Shown here: positions 1 through 8,406 of the stretch, piece after piece
How the letters are laid out: each line of letters starts with the position of its first letter
How positions within the stretch are numbered: position 1 is the stretch's first letter
NCBI GenBank assembly: GCA_021783275.1
Contig: JAJXUA010000011.1
Coordinates: 1 to 36,012 of the forward strand
Reading direction: 5' to 3'
DNA length: 36,012 bases
DNA from: Pseudomonadota bacterium
Lineage (GTDB): Bacteria; Pseudomonadota; Gammaproteobacteria; Burkholderiales; Thiobacillaceae
Notes under the pieces: generated by a model
What the model was told of the DNA's origin: nothing
Seen by the model: the letters and a program-made list of their open reading frames with translations, nothing else
Database searches by the model: none
Position numbers and translations under genes: made by a program

Positions 1-2
1 CC

Positions 3-647
3 TGTGCCTGCGTATTCCTGCTCGCTGCCTGCGGCAGCGGCGGCCCGCCTCCGCCCGACTGGAAAACCGATGCCGCCGACTTGATCACGCGCTATCAGAA
101 ACACGCGCTGCTCGGCGAAAACACCCTGGCTGAACGTTATTTCCAGCAGGCACTGGTCGCCACCGGCGGTGCAGGTCAACTCGAGGAAACCGCGCGACTG
201 TGGCTGGTGCGCTGCGCCACCCGGCGCGCCATGCTGATCCAGGATAGCTGCGACGATTACCGTACCCTGGTTGAAGCCGGGGCACGCAACGACGACCTGG
301 CGTATTACCAGTGGATCACCCTGCAATGGCAGACCCTGAACCCCGCGCACTTGCCCGCGCACTACGCCCGCCTGCTGGGGGCAGAGCCCGGCCAGCGGAG
401 TGCGCAGCTCGCCGCGATGACCGACCCGCTGTCCCGCCTACTCGCTGCCAGCCTGCTCATCCAGCAGAACCCGGACGATGCGCCTGCGTTAGCCAGCGCC
501 ATCGATACCGCCTCGGCGCAAGGCTGGCGACAGCCTCTACTCACCTTGTTAAAATTGCGACTGACCCGGCCCGCAGACCCCGAGACCTTGCGCAAGACGC
601 AACTGCAATTACAACTGGTGGAAACGGCCTTGATGCCCGCAAAATGA
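3..647 (+). CDS. Lipoprotein, helical, N-terminus cut by window edge
   Basis: The open frame runs in from the window edge; 214 residues are visible. It begins with a hydrophobic stretch ending in a clear lipobox, LAAC followed by GS, with the lipidated Cys codon at 30-32. Only the first residues of the signal peptide are missing. The TTG at 81 is not a credible start because the lipobox lies upstream in the same frame. After a Pro-rich linker (PPPP) the mature part is Ala/Leu/Gln-rich and looks all-helical, with a TPR-like stretch around LLGENTLAERYFQQAL. I do not recognise a named family. It lies 54 bases upstream of the YeeE/YedE pair on the same strand and may be co-transcribed with it. 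An outer-membrane or periplasmic lipoprotein is the likely location; the function is unknown. Confidence 0.75.
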   Translation, partial: CACVFLLAACGSGGPPPPDWKTDAADLITRYQKHALLGENTLAERYFQQALVATGGAGQLEETARLWLVRCATRRAMLIQDSCDDYRTLVEAGARNDDLAYYQWITLQWQTLNPAHLPAHYARLLGAEPGQRSAQLAAMTDPLSRLLAASLLIQQNPDDAPALASAIDTASAQGWRQPLLTLLKLRLTRPADPETLRKTQLQLQLVETALMPAK

Positions 648-701
648 CTTACCGGGGCATTTGAACCCGCAAATAACGATACGTTGTAGGAGATTTACCC
701 G

Positions 702-1274
702 ATGGACCCCCTGCTAGCCTGGCTACATTCCCCCTGGCCCTGGTATGTGGCCGGGCCGCTCATCGGCTTGATGGTGCCACTGATGCTGCTGATCGGTAAC
801 CGCTCATTCGGCCTGTCATCGAACCTGCGTCATCTGTGCGCCATCGCCCAGCCCAGAGCCTTCAGCGTCGATTTCTTTGATTACAACTGGCGGGAATATC
901 GCTGGAGCCTGGTGTTCGCCCTGGGCACCGTACTCGGCGGTTTTCTCGCAGGCGTAGTGTTTGCCAATCCGCATCCGATCAATCTGTCAGCCGGGGCGCT
1001 TGCCCTGTTCGCCCAGTGGAACGTGCCGATCGCCGAAGGCTATCTTCCCCCAGTGCTGTTCGGTTTCCAGCTGGACAGCCTCGCAGTCATGTTTATTGGC
1101 GGGCTGCTGGTTGGATTCGGCACCCGCTATGCGTCGGGCTGTACGTCGGGGCACGCCATTACGGGCTTGTCCACCCTGCAACTGCCTTCGCTGATCGCCG
1201 TCCTGGGGATATTTGCTGGCGGCTTGCTCGCAGCGCACACCCTCACTCCACACGTTCTGGCCTGGTTGCAATAA
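702..1274 (+). CDS. YeeE/YedE family membrane protein, first half
   Basis: A 190-residue integral membrane protein with about four or five hydrophobic segments (near residues 15-35, 67-90, 120-145 and 160-185). The signature ASGCTSGHAITGLS near residue 147 carries the conserved Cys of the sulfur-transport domain (PF04143). Full-length members such as TsuA move thiosulfate or other sulfur species through a Cys-lined path. Here the family is split into two short polypeptides, this gene and the next, which start 3 bases apart and probably form a heterodimer. A good Shine-Dalgarno (AGGAG) sits 9 bases before the ATG. Substrate is inferred, not shown; selenium or other sulfur compounds are possible. 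Confidence 0.85.
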   Translation: MDPLLAWLHSPWPWYVAGPLIGLMVPLMLLIGNRSFGLSSNLRHLCAIAQPRAFSVDFFDYNWREYRWSLVFALGTVLGGFLAGVVFANPHPINLSAGALALFAQWNVPIAEGYLPPVLFGFQLDSLAVMFIGGLLVGFGTRYASGCTSGHAITGLSTLQLPSLIAVLGIFAGGLLAAHTLTPHVLAWLQ

Positions 1275-1277
1275 GTC

Positions 1278-1694
1278 ATGCGCTATCTTCCCTATCTGCT
1301 CGCCGGACTGGCATTTGGTTTCGTGATGGTGAAATCCGAAGCCGCGTCCTGGTATCGCATCATGGAGATGTTTCATTTCCAGTCGTTTCACATGTACGGC
1401 ATCCTGTTCAGTGCCATCGCCACCGGCATCACCGGGGTATGGCTGCTGAAACGGCATGGCCACGCGATTTCCCTGGATGGCCAGCCCATCGTCATCCCGC
1501 ACAAAGACCCCGGCTGGATCAGCTATTTCTGGGGCAGCGTGATCTTCGGACTGGGCTGGGGGGTGATTGGCCTGTGCCCCGGCCCGATCTTCGCCCTGGT
1601 GGGGATGGGCGCGTTCGGCGCCGTCGCTGCACTGGCAGGCGCACTGCTGGGAACGTGGTTTTATGGCTGTGTCAAAAAGCGCCTGCCGCATTGA
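1278..1694 (+). CDS. YeeE/YedE family membrane protein, second half
   Basis: A 138-residue membrane protein with about four hydrophobic segments. The motif GWGVIGLCPGPIFALVG near residue 95 carries the single conserved Cys (GLCPGP) typical of the second partner of split YeeE/YedE systems (DUF6691-like). It starts 3 bases after the stop of the first half, so the two are surely co-translated. Together the two proteins supply the two Cys-containing pseudo-repeats found in one chain in full-length homologues. A sulfur-compound channel or transporter role in the inner membrane is the family expectation; the substrate cannot be read from the sequence. Confidence 0.85.
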   Translation: MRYLPYLLAGLAFGFVMVKSEAASWYRIMEMFHFQSFHMYGILFSAIATGITGVWLLKRHGHAISLDGQPIVIPHKDPGWISYFWGSVIFGLGWGVIGLCPGPIFALVGMGAFGAVAALAGALLGTWFYGCVKKRLPH

Positions 1695-1787
1695 CAAGCA
1701 GCCCGGGCATGTTTACCGTGCAGCCTCGAAGAGTCGCTTCTTCGTTCGATCACAAGATGTTATCCAATTATTTAGGAGGAGTTACCC

Positions 1788-2309
1788 ATGAAATGCACCG
1801 CTATTGCGCTGGCTGCGCTGGCTGTTGTTGCTTCCAGTGCGCAGGCTGCGCCCGCCCTGATGTCGGCCGAATGGACTGCCCAGGCCTGTGAGTACTGGAA
1901 CACGAATCCACTGCTGACCACCACCCTGTATGAAAAGGAATGGATCAAGAATGATCTGGGTCGGGGCTACAAGATTGTTCACATGTACCGTACCGACTGC
2001 GGTGCGGCAACGATGACTGAAATGAAAATCGTCTCCAAGGATCAGAAAGCCATCTGTGTTTATGGTGGTGCCGTGCAGCACCCGAAAATGGAACACGCTG
2101 CGGACTACACCATGCATGCCAAAACAGCCAAATGGGTGGAATGGGGCGCAGGCAAGCCCAGCACCTTTCTTCCCATGAAAGCCATGATGACGGCTGCACT
2201 CAAGTTTCAGGGCCCCAAGCCGGAAGCGATGACCGTGATGGAACCGTTTGCAGAGTTCCTGATCCTGCCGGGCAAGATTCCTTACGACAAGGCCTGTCCC
2301 GCCAAGTAA
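1788..2309 (+). CDS. Small exported protein downstream of YeeE/YedE pair
   Basis: The 173-residue product starts with a textbook Sec signal peptide (MKCTAIALAALAVVASSAQA, cleavage near residue 20). It is preceded by a very strong Shine-Dalgarno (AGGAGGAG) 7 bases before the ATG, suggesting high expression. The mature domain has four Cys (in ACEYW, TDCG, AICVYGG and the C-terminal DKACPAK), probably two disulfides, and a run of Met and Lys. The segment FQGPKPEAMTVMEPFAEFL resembles the core of SCP2-like sterol or lipid-binding folds, but this is a weak impression. Its position suggests a periplasmic partner of the transporter. A 93-base gap separates it from the membrane pair, and it is closed by a strong terminator. 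Confidence 0.75.
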   Translation: MKCTAIALAALAVVASSAQAAPALMSAEWTAQACEYWNTNPLLTTTLYEKEWIKNDLGRGYKIVHMYRTDCGAATMTEMKIVSKDQKAICVYGGAVQHPKMEHAADYTMHAKTAKWVEWGAGKPSTFLPMKAMMTAALKFQGPKPEAMTVMEPFAEFLILPGKIPYDKACPAK

Positions 2310-2325
2310 GCGGTTCATGCACAAC

Positions 2326-2354
2326 AAAAAGCCGGGGAAACCCGGCTTTTTTTT
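2326..2354. terminator. Bidirectional intrinsic terminator
   Basis: Stem GCCGGG/CCCGGC with a GAAA tetraloop (2337-2340), extended by five A-T pairs and flanked by an A-run on the left and eight T on the right. It lies between convergent genes (stop at 2309 on +, stop at 2374 on -) and can serve both. Confidence 0.9.
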
Positions 2355-2373
2355 GCGCCTGCCCCGACCCCAT

Positions 2374-2859
2374 TCAATGCAGGGTGCCGGTTTTAACCTC
2401 AAGCGGCCGGCCATGACGGATTTCATCCGGCGTGGCATTGCGGATGTCGATCACGTTCAGCAGACACGTCACGCTTTCGCCAGACAGTGCCGGATTGCCA
2501 TCCAGCGTGACCTGGCCATTTTTGATCGCTGTCACGTAAAACGCCTTGGTTTCGCCCGACGCATTGTCGAACATGACTTTGGCACCCACCCGCCGGTATT
2601 CAGGCGGAACATTCTTGATGTCATCGATAAAGATCAGGTTCTCGTCGCGCAGGCCAAACACTTCCTCGGCAGACAGCGCAATCTCGATCTGGTCGCCGAT
2701 CGCGTGCCCCATCACGGCGGACTCGATCACCGGCAGAATGCCGCTGTTGGCGCCCTGTACATAGCCGACCGGCTGGTCGTGCAGTTCGACGACCGCGCCT
2801 CGCGCGTCGAGCAGGGAATAGGTAATGTAGACAAGTGAATGTCTGGACACAGTGGTCAT
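2374..2859 (-). CDS. FKBP-type peptidyl-prolyl isomerase, SlyD-like
   Basis: About 161 residues with the SlyD/SlpA layout. The FKBP halves (VYITYSLLDARGAVVE at the start; GQVTLDGNPALSGESV and LNVIDIRNATPDEIRHG at the end) are interrupted by an insert-in-flap region (EEVFGLRDENLIFIDDI). The family catalyses prolyl cis-trans isomerisation and acts as a cytosolic folding chaperone. There is no signal peptide and no His/Cys-rich metal-binding tail as in E. coli SlyD. Two in-frame ATGs exist. The inner one (2859) has AGGA about 9 bases upstream, while the outer one (2868) has AGG directly abutting it, so I chose the inner. It is divergent from pgi. Confidence 0.85.
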   Translation of the reverse strand: MTTVSRHSLVYITYSLLDARGAVVELHDQPVGYVQGANSGILPVIESAVMGHAIGDQIEIALSAEEVFGLRDENLIFIDDIKNVPPEYRRVGAKVMFDNASGETKAFYVTAIKNGQVTLDGNPALSGESVTCLLNVIDIRNATPDEIRHGRPLEVKTGTLH

Positions 2860-2963
2860 GCGGGTCATCCTGAATCTTGGGTCATCAAAACGTGTCCATT
2901 CCGGGCGGCAGACACGCGTGCCGCTTATGATACCTTCGAAGTTCTGACCCGGTTGCCCTGCCC

Positions 2964-4607
2964 ATGAAAGCCCTCAAACAACTCCCCGCCTGGAACGTCC
3001 TCGAACAACACTACCGCGCGATGCGGCGCTTCGACATGCGCGATGCGTTCCGTGACGATCCGCGCCGGTTTGAACGCCTGTCCCTGCGCCTGGGGAGTGT
3101 GCTGCTCGACTATTCCAAGAATCGCATCACGCCGGATACGCTCACGCATCTGATGCAACTGGCCCGCGAGAGCGCGCTGGAGTCGCAGCGCGAGGCCATG
3201 TTCAGCGGGGCGCACATCAACTTCACCGAGCAGCGCGCGGTGCTGCACACCGCCCTGCGTGCGCCCGCACACCCGCCCCTGACAGTCGATGGTGTCGAAA
3301 TTCGCCAGGACATTGCCGACGCCCTGGCGCACATGCGGCAGTTTGTCGATGCCCTGCATCAGGGCACCTGGCGCGGTCACACCGGCAAGCCGATACGCCA
3401 TGTGGTGAATATCGGCATAGGTGGCTCGGACCTTGGACCGGCGATGGTGTGTGACGCGCTGGCGCAATACGCGGTGGACTCGGTCCGGCTGCACTTTGTC
3501 TCCAACCTCGATCCGGCTCACCTGTCCGCCACGCTGGCCGGGCTCGACCCTGAAACCACGCTGTTCATCATTGCCTCCAAAACCTTCACGACGCTGGAAA
3601 CACTGGCCAATGCCCATTCAGCGAAAGCCTGGTTGCTGTCGGCCCTGCACGATCCTGCCGCGGTCTCCCGCCATTTTGTCGCGCTATCGACCAACACGCA
3701 GGCAGTGCGAGCGTTTGGCATCGACCCCGCCAACATGTTCATATTCTGGGACTGGGTCGGTGGACGGTATTCGCTGTGGTCGGCCATCGGCCTGTCAATT
3801 GCCCTGGCCCTGGGCTGGACGCATTTCCAGGCATTGCTGGACGGTGCGCATGCGATGGACCAGCACTTTCGCAACGCGCCGCTGGAAGCGAACCTGCCAG
3901 TCGTGCTGGGGATGCTGGGAATCTGGTATGCCAATTTCTGGGGCACCGACACGCACGGTATCTTTCCCTACGACCAGCGGCTGCGGCTGCTGGTGCCTTT
4001 CCTGCAACAGCTCGACATGGAATCGAACGGCAAGAATGTCAGCCATGCCAACCGGCGCGTCAACTACAACACCGGCCCCATCATCTGGGGCGCACCCGGC
4101 ACCAATGGCCAGCACGCTTTTTTCGAGCTGGTGCATCAGGGCACGCGGCTGATCCCTACCGATTTCCTGGTTGCCGCCATCAACCCCACGCCACTGGCGG
4201 ATCAGCACGAATGGCTGCTGGCCAACTGTCTGGCACAAACCGAAGCCCTGCTCAAAGGCAAGTCACGCGCCGTGGTTGAAGCCGAACTCGTGGCTCAGGG
4301 CATGCCGCGCCGCGACGCCCGGGCACTGGCGCCGCACAAGGTGTTTCCAGGCAACCGCCCGAGCAACACCCTGCTCTACCAGACGCTCGATCCGCATACG
4401 CTGGGCATGCTGATTGCGCTGTACGAACACAAGGTTTTTGTGCAGGGCGTGATCTGGCAAATCAACAGTTTTGACCAGTGGGGCGTCGAACTCGGCAAGC
4501 AGCTCGCGCCGCCCATACGCCATGCGCTCGACCCGGACCAGCCTGCGGGCGAGCACGATGGTTCCACGCTGGGCCTGATCGCGGATATCCGCCAGCGCCG
4601 CGCCTGA
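2964..4607 (+). CDS. pgi: Glucose-6-phosphate isomerase
   Basis: 547 residues, the usual length of the long bacterial PGI. It interconverts glucose 6-phosphate and fructose 6-phosphate in the cytosol. Both family signatures are present: [13 protein letters not shown] around residue 267 and [17 protein letters not shown] ending at residue 512. The catalytic residues can be placed: Glu353 in MESNGK, His384 in GQHAFF and Lys512 in ELGK. The phosphate-binding GIGGSDLGP is also present. The ATG has no clear Shine-Dalgarno. It converges on the DUF4139 gene with only 28 bases between stops and no obvious terminator. In an autotroph or facultative chemolithotroph it would serve gluconeogenesis and sugar-nucleotide supply. 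Confidence 0.97.
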   Translation: MKALKQLPAWNVLEQHYRAMRRFDMRDAFRDDPRRFERLSLRLGSVLLDYSKNRITPDTLTHLMQLARESALESQREAMFSGAHINFTEQRAVLHTALRAPAHPPLTVDGVEIRQDIADALAHMRQFVDALHQGTWRGHTGKPIRHVVNIGIGGSDLGPAMVCDALAQYAVDSVRLHFVSNLDPAHLSATLAGLDPETTLFIIASKTFTTLETLANAHSAKAWLLSALHDPAAVSRHFVALSTNTQAVRAFGIDPANMFIFWDWVGGRYSLWSAIGLSIALALGWTHFQALLDGAHAMDQHFRNAPLEANLPVVLGMLGIWYANFWGTDTHGIFPYDQRLRLLVPFLQQLDMESNGKNVSHANRRVNYNTGPIIWGAPGTNGQHAFFELVHQGTRLIPTDFLVAAINPTPLADQHEWLLANCLAQTEALLKGKSRAVVEAELVAQGMPRRDARALAPHKVFPGNRPSNTLLYQTLDPHTLGMLIALYEHKVFVQGVIWQINSFDQWGVELGKQLAPPIRHALDPDQPAGEHDGSTLGLIADIRQRRA

Positions 4608-4635
4608 ATCAATCAGGCACAGCATCTGCAACGGA

Positions 4636-6075
4636 TCAATAGCGGACGCGTACCCGATACGTCAGCGTCGTCTTGCCGTTGGCCGGAATGTTGATGTTCC
4701 ATTCAGCCGTACCTGACGCCGCTTGGGTGTGGGGATGCGACTCGCTCACCATGGCCCAGTCGCCCGGCATGGGTTCGCGCACCGTCACGGTGACGGCTTC
4801 GGCCTTGGCGTTTTTCAACACCACTTCGTAGGCAGATTCATACACGTAGTTGTAGCGGCTGGTGCCTGCCAGTTTCTGGAATGCGGTCTGTTTCCTGTCC
4901 GCCGTCACATCAAAAGCATCGCCCAGCTTCATGCGCACGGTTTCGTTCTTGGGCGTGTGATCAATGCTGTCTTCGCCGACGAACTGGGCGTTGCCCTGAC
5001 TGTCTTTCTTGTAGACCCGGATCACGCCCTTGGGCAGAGGTATACCCAGCCCGTCCCCCTTGTTGCTGAATTCGACGAACACACCGACCTTGATTTTCTG
5101 TCCGATTTCGCCGTGCTGAGCCGAATAGTAGTAATCCGAACCAGCCAGCAAAAACTCCTTCTTGACCGGCACTTTCGTGGCAGACATCAGGGCCACCTGC
5201 TTGGTCTGGTTTTCGGCCAGCGTCGTCGGCCGTTGCAGGGTATACAGATGATATTCAAACAGCGACTCCTGCTGCATGTCAGCCTCGGCGGCCTTCGAGG
5301 CCATCGCCATCAATTCCCTGCCTGACGGCCGGGTCTCGCGTACACGGTTGAGATCGCCGGCCACCAGTTGCAGCCTGGCATTGGGATAGGCCGCGCCACT
5401 CTGGTTGGTCAGCGTCACCCAGCCATTCAGGTCCAGCAGACTGTCATTGGCATTGATCTCGGCCACATAGTCCGCGCGCCAGCCCAGCCCGCCGGTCAGG
5501 TAGGACAATTCCAGATTCTGTGATCCGGCAGTCTGGCTCAGCAAGGAAATCACCAGCGTCGGCTGATCACGCAGCGTGTCGGGCACACCCGGAAACGCCA
5601 GGCGTCCGGGCACCCCCGTTTCAATGCGGTCGGCAAACTTGAGCACCACCCCGTTCTGTGTGGATAGCACCGTGGCGGATTCCCGTGTTTCAGCGCCCGT
5701 GGCCGGGTTCACCCGAGTGACGGCAACTTCACGGCCCACATATTTTTCCAGCAGTTTCTGTGGTGTCAGCAGGTCAAAGTCAAAATTCTGTTCCAGCAGG
5801 CGCAGGCCACCGGGGCTCGACACATTGCGCAATTGCGCAGTTTCCGGACGCATCTGCGCGGACACTTCACGCCAGGCGAGATGATTGAGCTCGCGTCCCA
5901 GATTGACCCGGCGCGCATCCTTGATCAGCGCGAGATTGTCGTTGTAGATCGTCACCGCCATGCCCTGCTGATCCGCCACCGTACTGACAGTTTCATCGCG
6001 CGGCGCCGCACCGCTGCCCTGCGCGGCCAGTAACAGACTGGTCAAAAGAAAATTGCGTACCGGCTGTTGTGTCAT
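4636..6075 (-). CDS. DUF4139-domain exported protein
   Basis: 479 residues with an N-terminal signal peptide (hydrophobic core LLTSLLLAAQGSGA, cleavage near residue 23). The rest matches the DUF4140/DUF4139 arrangement: an early VTIYNDNLALIKDARRVNL strand region, then LELSYLTGGLGWRADYVAEI and a C-terminal beta-rich part ending in TLTYRVRVRY. Members are periplasmic or cell-surface proteins of unknown biochemical function, often annotated as mucoidy-inhibitor or hypothetical. The ATG is preceded by GGAG 8 bases upstream. It ends close to pgi (convergent) and is divergent from the HDOD gene. No function is assigned. Confidence 0.85.
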   Translation of the reverse strand: MTQQPVRNFLLTSLLLAAQGSGAAPRDETVSTVADQQGMAVTIYNDNLALIKDARRVNLGRELNHLAWREVSAQMRPETAQLRNVSSPGGLRLLEQNFDFDLLTPQKLLEKYVGREVAVTRVNPATGAETRESATVLSTQNGVVLKFADRIETGVPGRLAFPGVPDTLRDQPTLVISLLSQTAGSQNLELSYLTGGLGWRADYVAEINANDSLLDLNGWVTLTNQSGAAYPNARLQLVAGDLNRVRETRPSGRELMAMASKAAEADMQQESLFEYHLYTLQRPTTLAENQTKQVALMSATKVPVKKEFLLAGSDYYYSAQHGEIGQKIKVGVFVEFSNKGDGLGIPLPKGVIRVYKKDSQGNAQFVGEDSIDHTPKNETVRMKLGDAFDVTADRKQTAFQKLAGTSRYNYVYESAYEVVLKNAKAEAVTVTVREPMPGDWAMVSESHPHTQAASGTAEWNINIPANGKTTLTYRVRVRY

Positions 6076-6175
6076 CGTGTCTCTCCAGACTGTGCAGGGA
6101 TCGTCGCAGTTGACCGATATACGCGAAAAGGGTTCATGACGCTAGAATGCGCTAAAACAAGATGACGTGAACGCT

Positions 6176-7474
6176 ATGACAACGGACGAAGACGACGCGA
6201 TTCCGGCCCGGATAGTGGGAGGCGGAATCAACACAGGCGAATCCTCCTCGCCATTTGCGGTCACGCAGATACTCGGGATCGACAACAACACCCCGGTGCG
6301 GGAAGAAGTGCTGCGTGCACGCTTTCTGTCATTCGATCCGGTATTCGACGGCGCCACCGAACTGGTCGCACATCAACTGGTGCTGCGCGGCAATATCGCT
6401 GCGGCCGATGCCCCGCCCGAACTCCAGCAGATGGACGAAGACATGCTGCTGACCGGCCTGTATTCACTGGCGCAGGACGGCCTGACCGGCAAGCTGCCGC
6501 TGCTGGTTCGGATCAGCACCAGTTTGTTGTTCAGCGACATCCCGCAGCAACTCAACCGGCGGCAGATCGTCTGGTGTATCGATATCCAGAACGAGCAGCA
6601 TCTGGGACGTGCACTGACACTTCAAGAAGCCGGTCTGACATTTTGCCCCCGGCTCGATCCCCACAATGCCGTCGTACGCGACAGCGCATCGGTCTGGCGC
6701 TATCTGAGCTGGAACGGTAATGACACCCCGCCCGCCGTGCCCGCGCAATTGATCGTTGAAGGCGGCCGGCCCGCCAGCGGAAAAATACACTGGCCCGCCA
6801 ACACCTGGTTCAGAAGCAGTTATTTTTCCGAAGACACCCACGCTGCCGACAGCGCACACATCCATGCCCTGCAGATTGATCTGCTCACTTTGGCGCTGCG
6901 CCCGTCGGTCGATACCCTGATCCAGTTTTTCCGGCTTAATCCCCATATGGCACCGCGTCTGCTGGCGATTGCCAATTCGCAGGTTGGTGGCCTGAGCCGC
7001 CCGGCAGAGTCCGCTGCCCATGCGCTGGTCATGCTGGGCCCGCAGCGTGCCAGTCGCGTCGCCGCCCTGCTGGCCCTCGCCGGTACACGCCCGTCTGAAA
7101 CCACCCGGCATTACGCCGTCACCGCTCTGACGCGCGCCCTGTTCATGGGCAAAATCACCCGTCTGGGCGCACCGGCTGAAAGCGCCGCCGCCGCATTCGA
7201 AATCGGCCTGCTCTCGATTGCACCGCATCTGCTGGAACTGCCGGTCGATACGCTGATCCGCAAACTGGGCCTGTCGGAAACCACTGCTAACGCCCTGCGT
7301 GGCCAGCCCACCGCCGAAACTGCGATCCTGCAACTGGCGCATGCCTGCGAAAACAACGATGCCGACGCACTGGCCGATTACGCCCAGCGGGTCGATATCC
7401 CCCTGCACCAGCTGTCGGTTTCCTATCTGGACTCGCTGATTGCCGCTTCGGCGCTCGATGCCGCACTGCATTGA
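6176..7474 (+). CDS. EAL-HDOD-type signalling protein with degenerate EAL half
   Basis: 432 residues if started at the ATG; an in-frame GTG lies 9 bases upstream, and neither has a strong Shine-Dalgarno. The N-terminal half resembles the EAL fold: ARFLSFDPVFDGATELVAHQ corresponds to the ARQPIFD...YELLFR element of YuxH-like proteins. The catalytic EAL triad and metal ligands are not visible, so it probably cannot hydrolyse c-di-GMP. The C-terminal half, with VDTLIQFFRLNPHMAPRLLAIANS and ALTRALFMGKI, fits a HDOD helical domain. Such proteins act as regulatory scaffolds. Assignment rests on pattern and layout only and is moderately sure. Confidence 0.65.
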   Translation: MTTDEDDAIPARIVGGGINTGESSSPFAVTQILGIDNNTPVREEVLRARFLSFDPVFDGATELVAHQLVLRGNIAAADAPPELQQMDEDMLLTGLYSLAQDGLTGKLPLLVRISTSLLFSDIPQQLNRRQIVWCIDIQNEQHLGRALTLQEAGLTFCPRLDPHNAVVRDSASVWRYLSWNGNDTPPAVPAQLIVEGGRPASGKIHWPANTWFRSSYFSEDTHAADSAHIHALQIDLLTLALRPSVDTLIQFFRLNPHMAPRLLAIANSQVGGLSRPAESAAHALVMLGPQRASRVAALLALAGTRPSETTRHYAVTALTRALFMGKITRLGAPAESAAAAFEIGLLSIAPHLLELPVDTLIRKLGLSETTANALRGQPTAETAILQLAHACENNDADALADYAQRVDIPLHQLSVSYLDSLIAASALDAALH

Positions 7475-7487
7475 ATTAACCCTGGCG

Positions 7488-7493
7488 TAAAAT
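7488..7493 (+). promoter_or_regulatory. Candidate -10 box TAAAAT before exonuclease gene
   Basis: TAAAAT, part of TAAAATGGCGG, lies 25 bases before the preferred ATG at 7519. The identical 11-mer recurs before prfC at 23359. No convincing -35 at 17 bases. Likely a -10 element by analogy with similar motifs in Betaproteobacteria. Confidence 0.4.
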
Positions 7494-7518
7494 GGCGGTT
7501 TTTCCGCCTGCGATCGCC

Positions 7519-8325
7519 ATGCATCCGACTCTGGTTTTCGACATTGAAACCATCCCCGACCTGGACGGGTTTGCCGCGATCAACAACATCGATGCGGGCA
7601 GCCTGCCACTGGCCGAGCTTACTGAAATGGCGCTGCTCGCACGCCGGCAAAAATCCGGCAGCGAATTCATGCCGCATCACCTGCATCGCATCGTTGCCAT
7701 TTCGTGCACGCTCCGCCACGCCGATAAAGGCCGCTCTGATCAAAACGGCGCCGACCAGCTCAAGGTCTGGTCGCTGGGCGAGCCCGGCAGCAGCGAAGCC
7801 GAACTGATCCAGCGTTTTTTCGACGGCATCGAGCGCTACTCGCCACAACTCGTGTCGTGGAACGGCGGCGGCTTCGATCTGCCGGTGCTGCATTACCGCG
7901 CGCTCATCCACGGCGTGACCGCCGCGCGCTACTGGGACTGGGGCGACGACGACAAGGATTTCAAGTGGAATAACTACCTGAGCCGCTATCACACCCGCCA
8001 TCTCGACCTGATGGACGTGCTCGCGATGTTCACCGGACGCGCCAACGCGCCACTCGACCAGATGGCCAAACTGTGCGGCTTCCCCGGCAAGCTGGGGATG
8101 GACGGATCGAAGGTGCTGGAGGCGTATCAGGCAGGCGAAATCGACGCCATCCGCAATTACTGCGAAACCGACGTGATGAATACCTGGCTGGTCTATCTGC
8201 GTTTCCTGAAAATGCGCGGCACGCTCAGCGAAGCGGCCTATGCCAGCGAAATCGAACTGGCGCGCAGCACCGTCGCCAGCCACACCGCCCCACACTGGCA
8301 GGAATTTCTGGCGGCTTGGGGGTAG
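7519..8325 (+). CDS. Predicted DEDDy 3'-5' exonuclease, PolB-exonuclease-like
   Basis: 268 residues. All exonuclease motifs of the DEDDy type are visible: ExoI FDIETIPD near the N-terminus, ExoII SWNGGGFDLPVL, and ExoIII YCETDVMNT with the Tyr and Asp in Y-x3-D spacing. This matches the stand-alone exonuclease family related to the proofreading domain of family B DNA polymerases (PF10108). It would be a cytosolic DNA 3'-5' exonuclease; the physiological role is uncertain. An in-frame ATG at 7492 overlaps the TAAAAT box, so the start at 7519, immediately before the conserved core, is preferred. The gene follows the HDOD gene closely on the same strand. Confidence 0.85.
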   Translation: MHPTLVFDIETIPDLDGFAAINNIDAGSLPLAELTEMALLARRQKSGSEFMPHHLHRIVAISCTLRHADKGRSDQNGADQLKVWSLGEPGSSEAELIQRFFDGIERYSPQLVSWNGGGFDLPVLHYRALIHGVTAARYWDWGDDDKDFKWNNYLSRYHTRHLDLMDVLAMFTGRANAPLDQMAKLCGFPGKLGMDGSKVLEAYQAGEIDAIRNYCETDVMNTWLVYLRFLKMRGTLSEAAYASEIELARSTVASHTAPHWQEFLAAWG

Positions 8326-8336
8326 ACCTTCTCACC

Positions 8337-8392
8337 ACAGAGACACCGAGGCACGGAGAATAATCCGCGGACTCTGTGCCCTGTGCCTCTGT
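8337..8392. repeat. Imperfect inverted repeat, REP/MITE-like
   Basis: Left arm 8337-8358 and right arm 8372-8392 are imperfect reverse complements (about 20 of 22 positions pair, with one bulge) around a 13-base loop. It fills the gap between the exonuclease and rlmD and could form a long hairpin. Similar CACCACAGAGACAC-type sequences occur between genes in other environmental bacteria, from memory. It has no long T-run, so it is not a classical terminator. Confidence 0.6.
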
Positions 8393-8406
8393 AAAACGCA
8401 CTGAAC

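Noticed and set aside
1691-1719. TTGACA at 1691 as a promoter for the exported protein at 1788
   Set aside because: The -10 at the right distance (TACCGT) is poor and the TTGACA overlaps the stop of the upstream gene; not strong enough to list.
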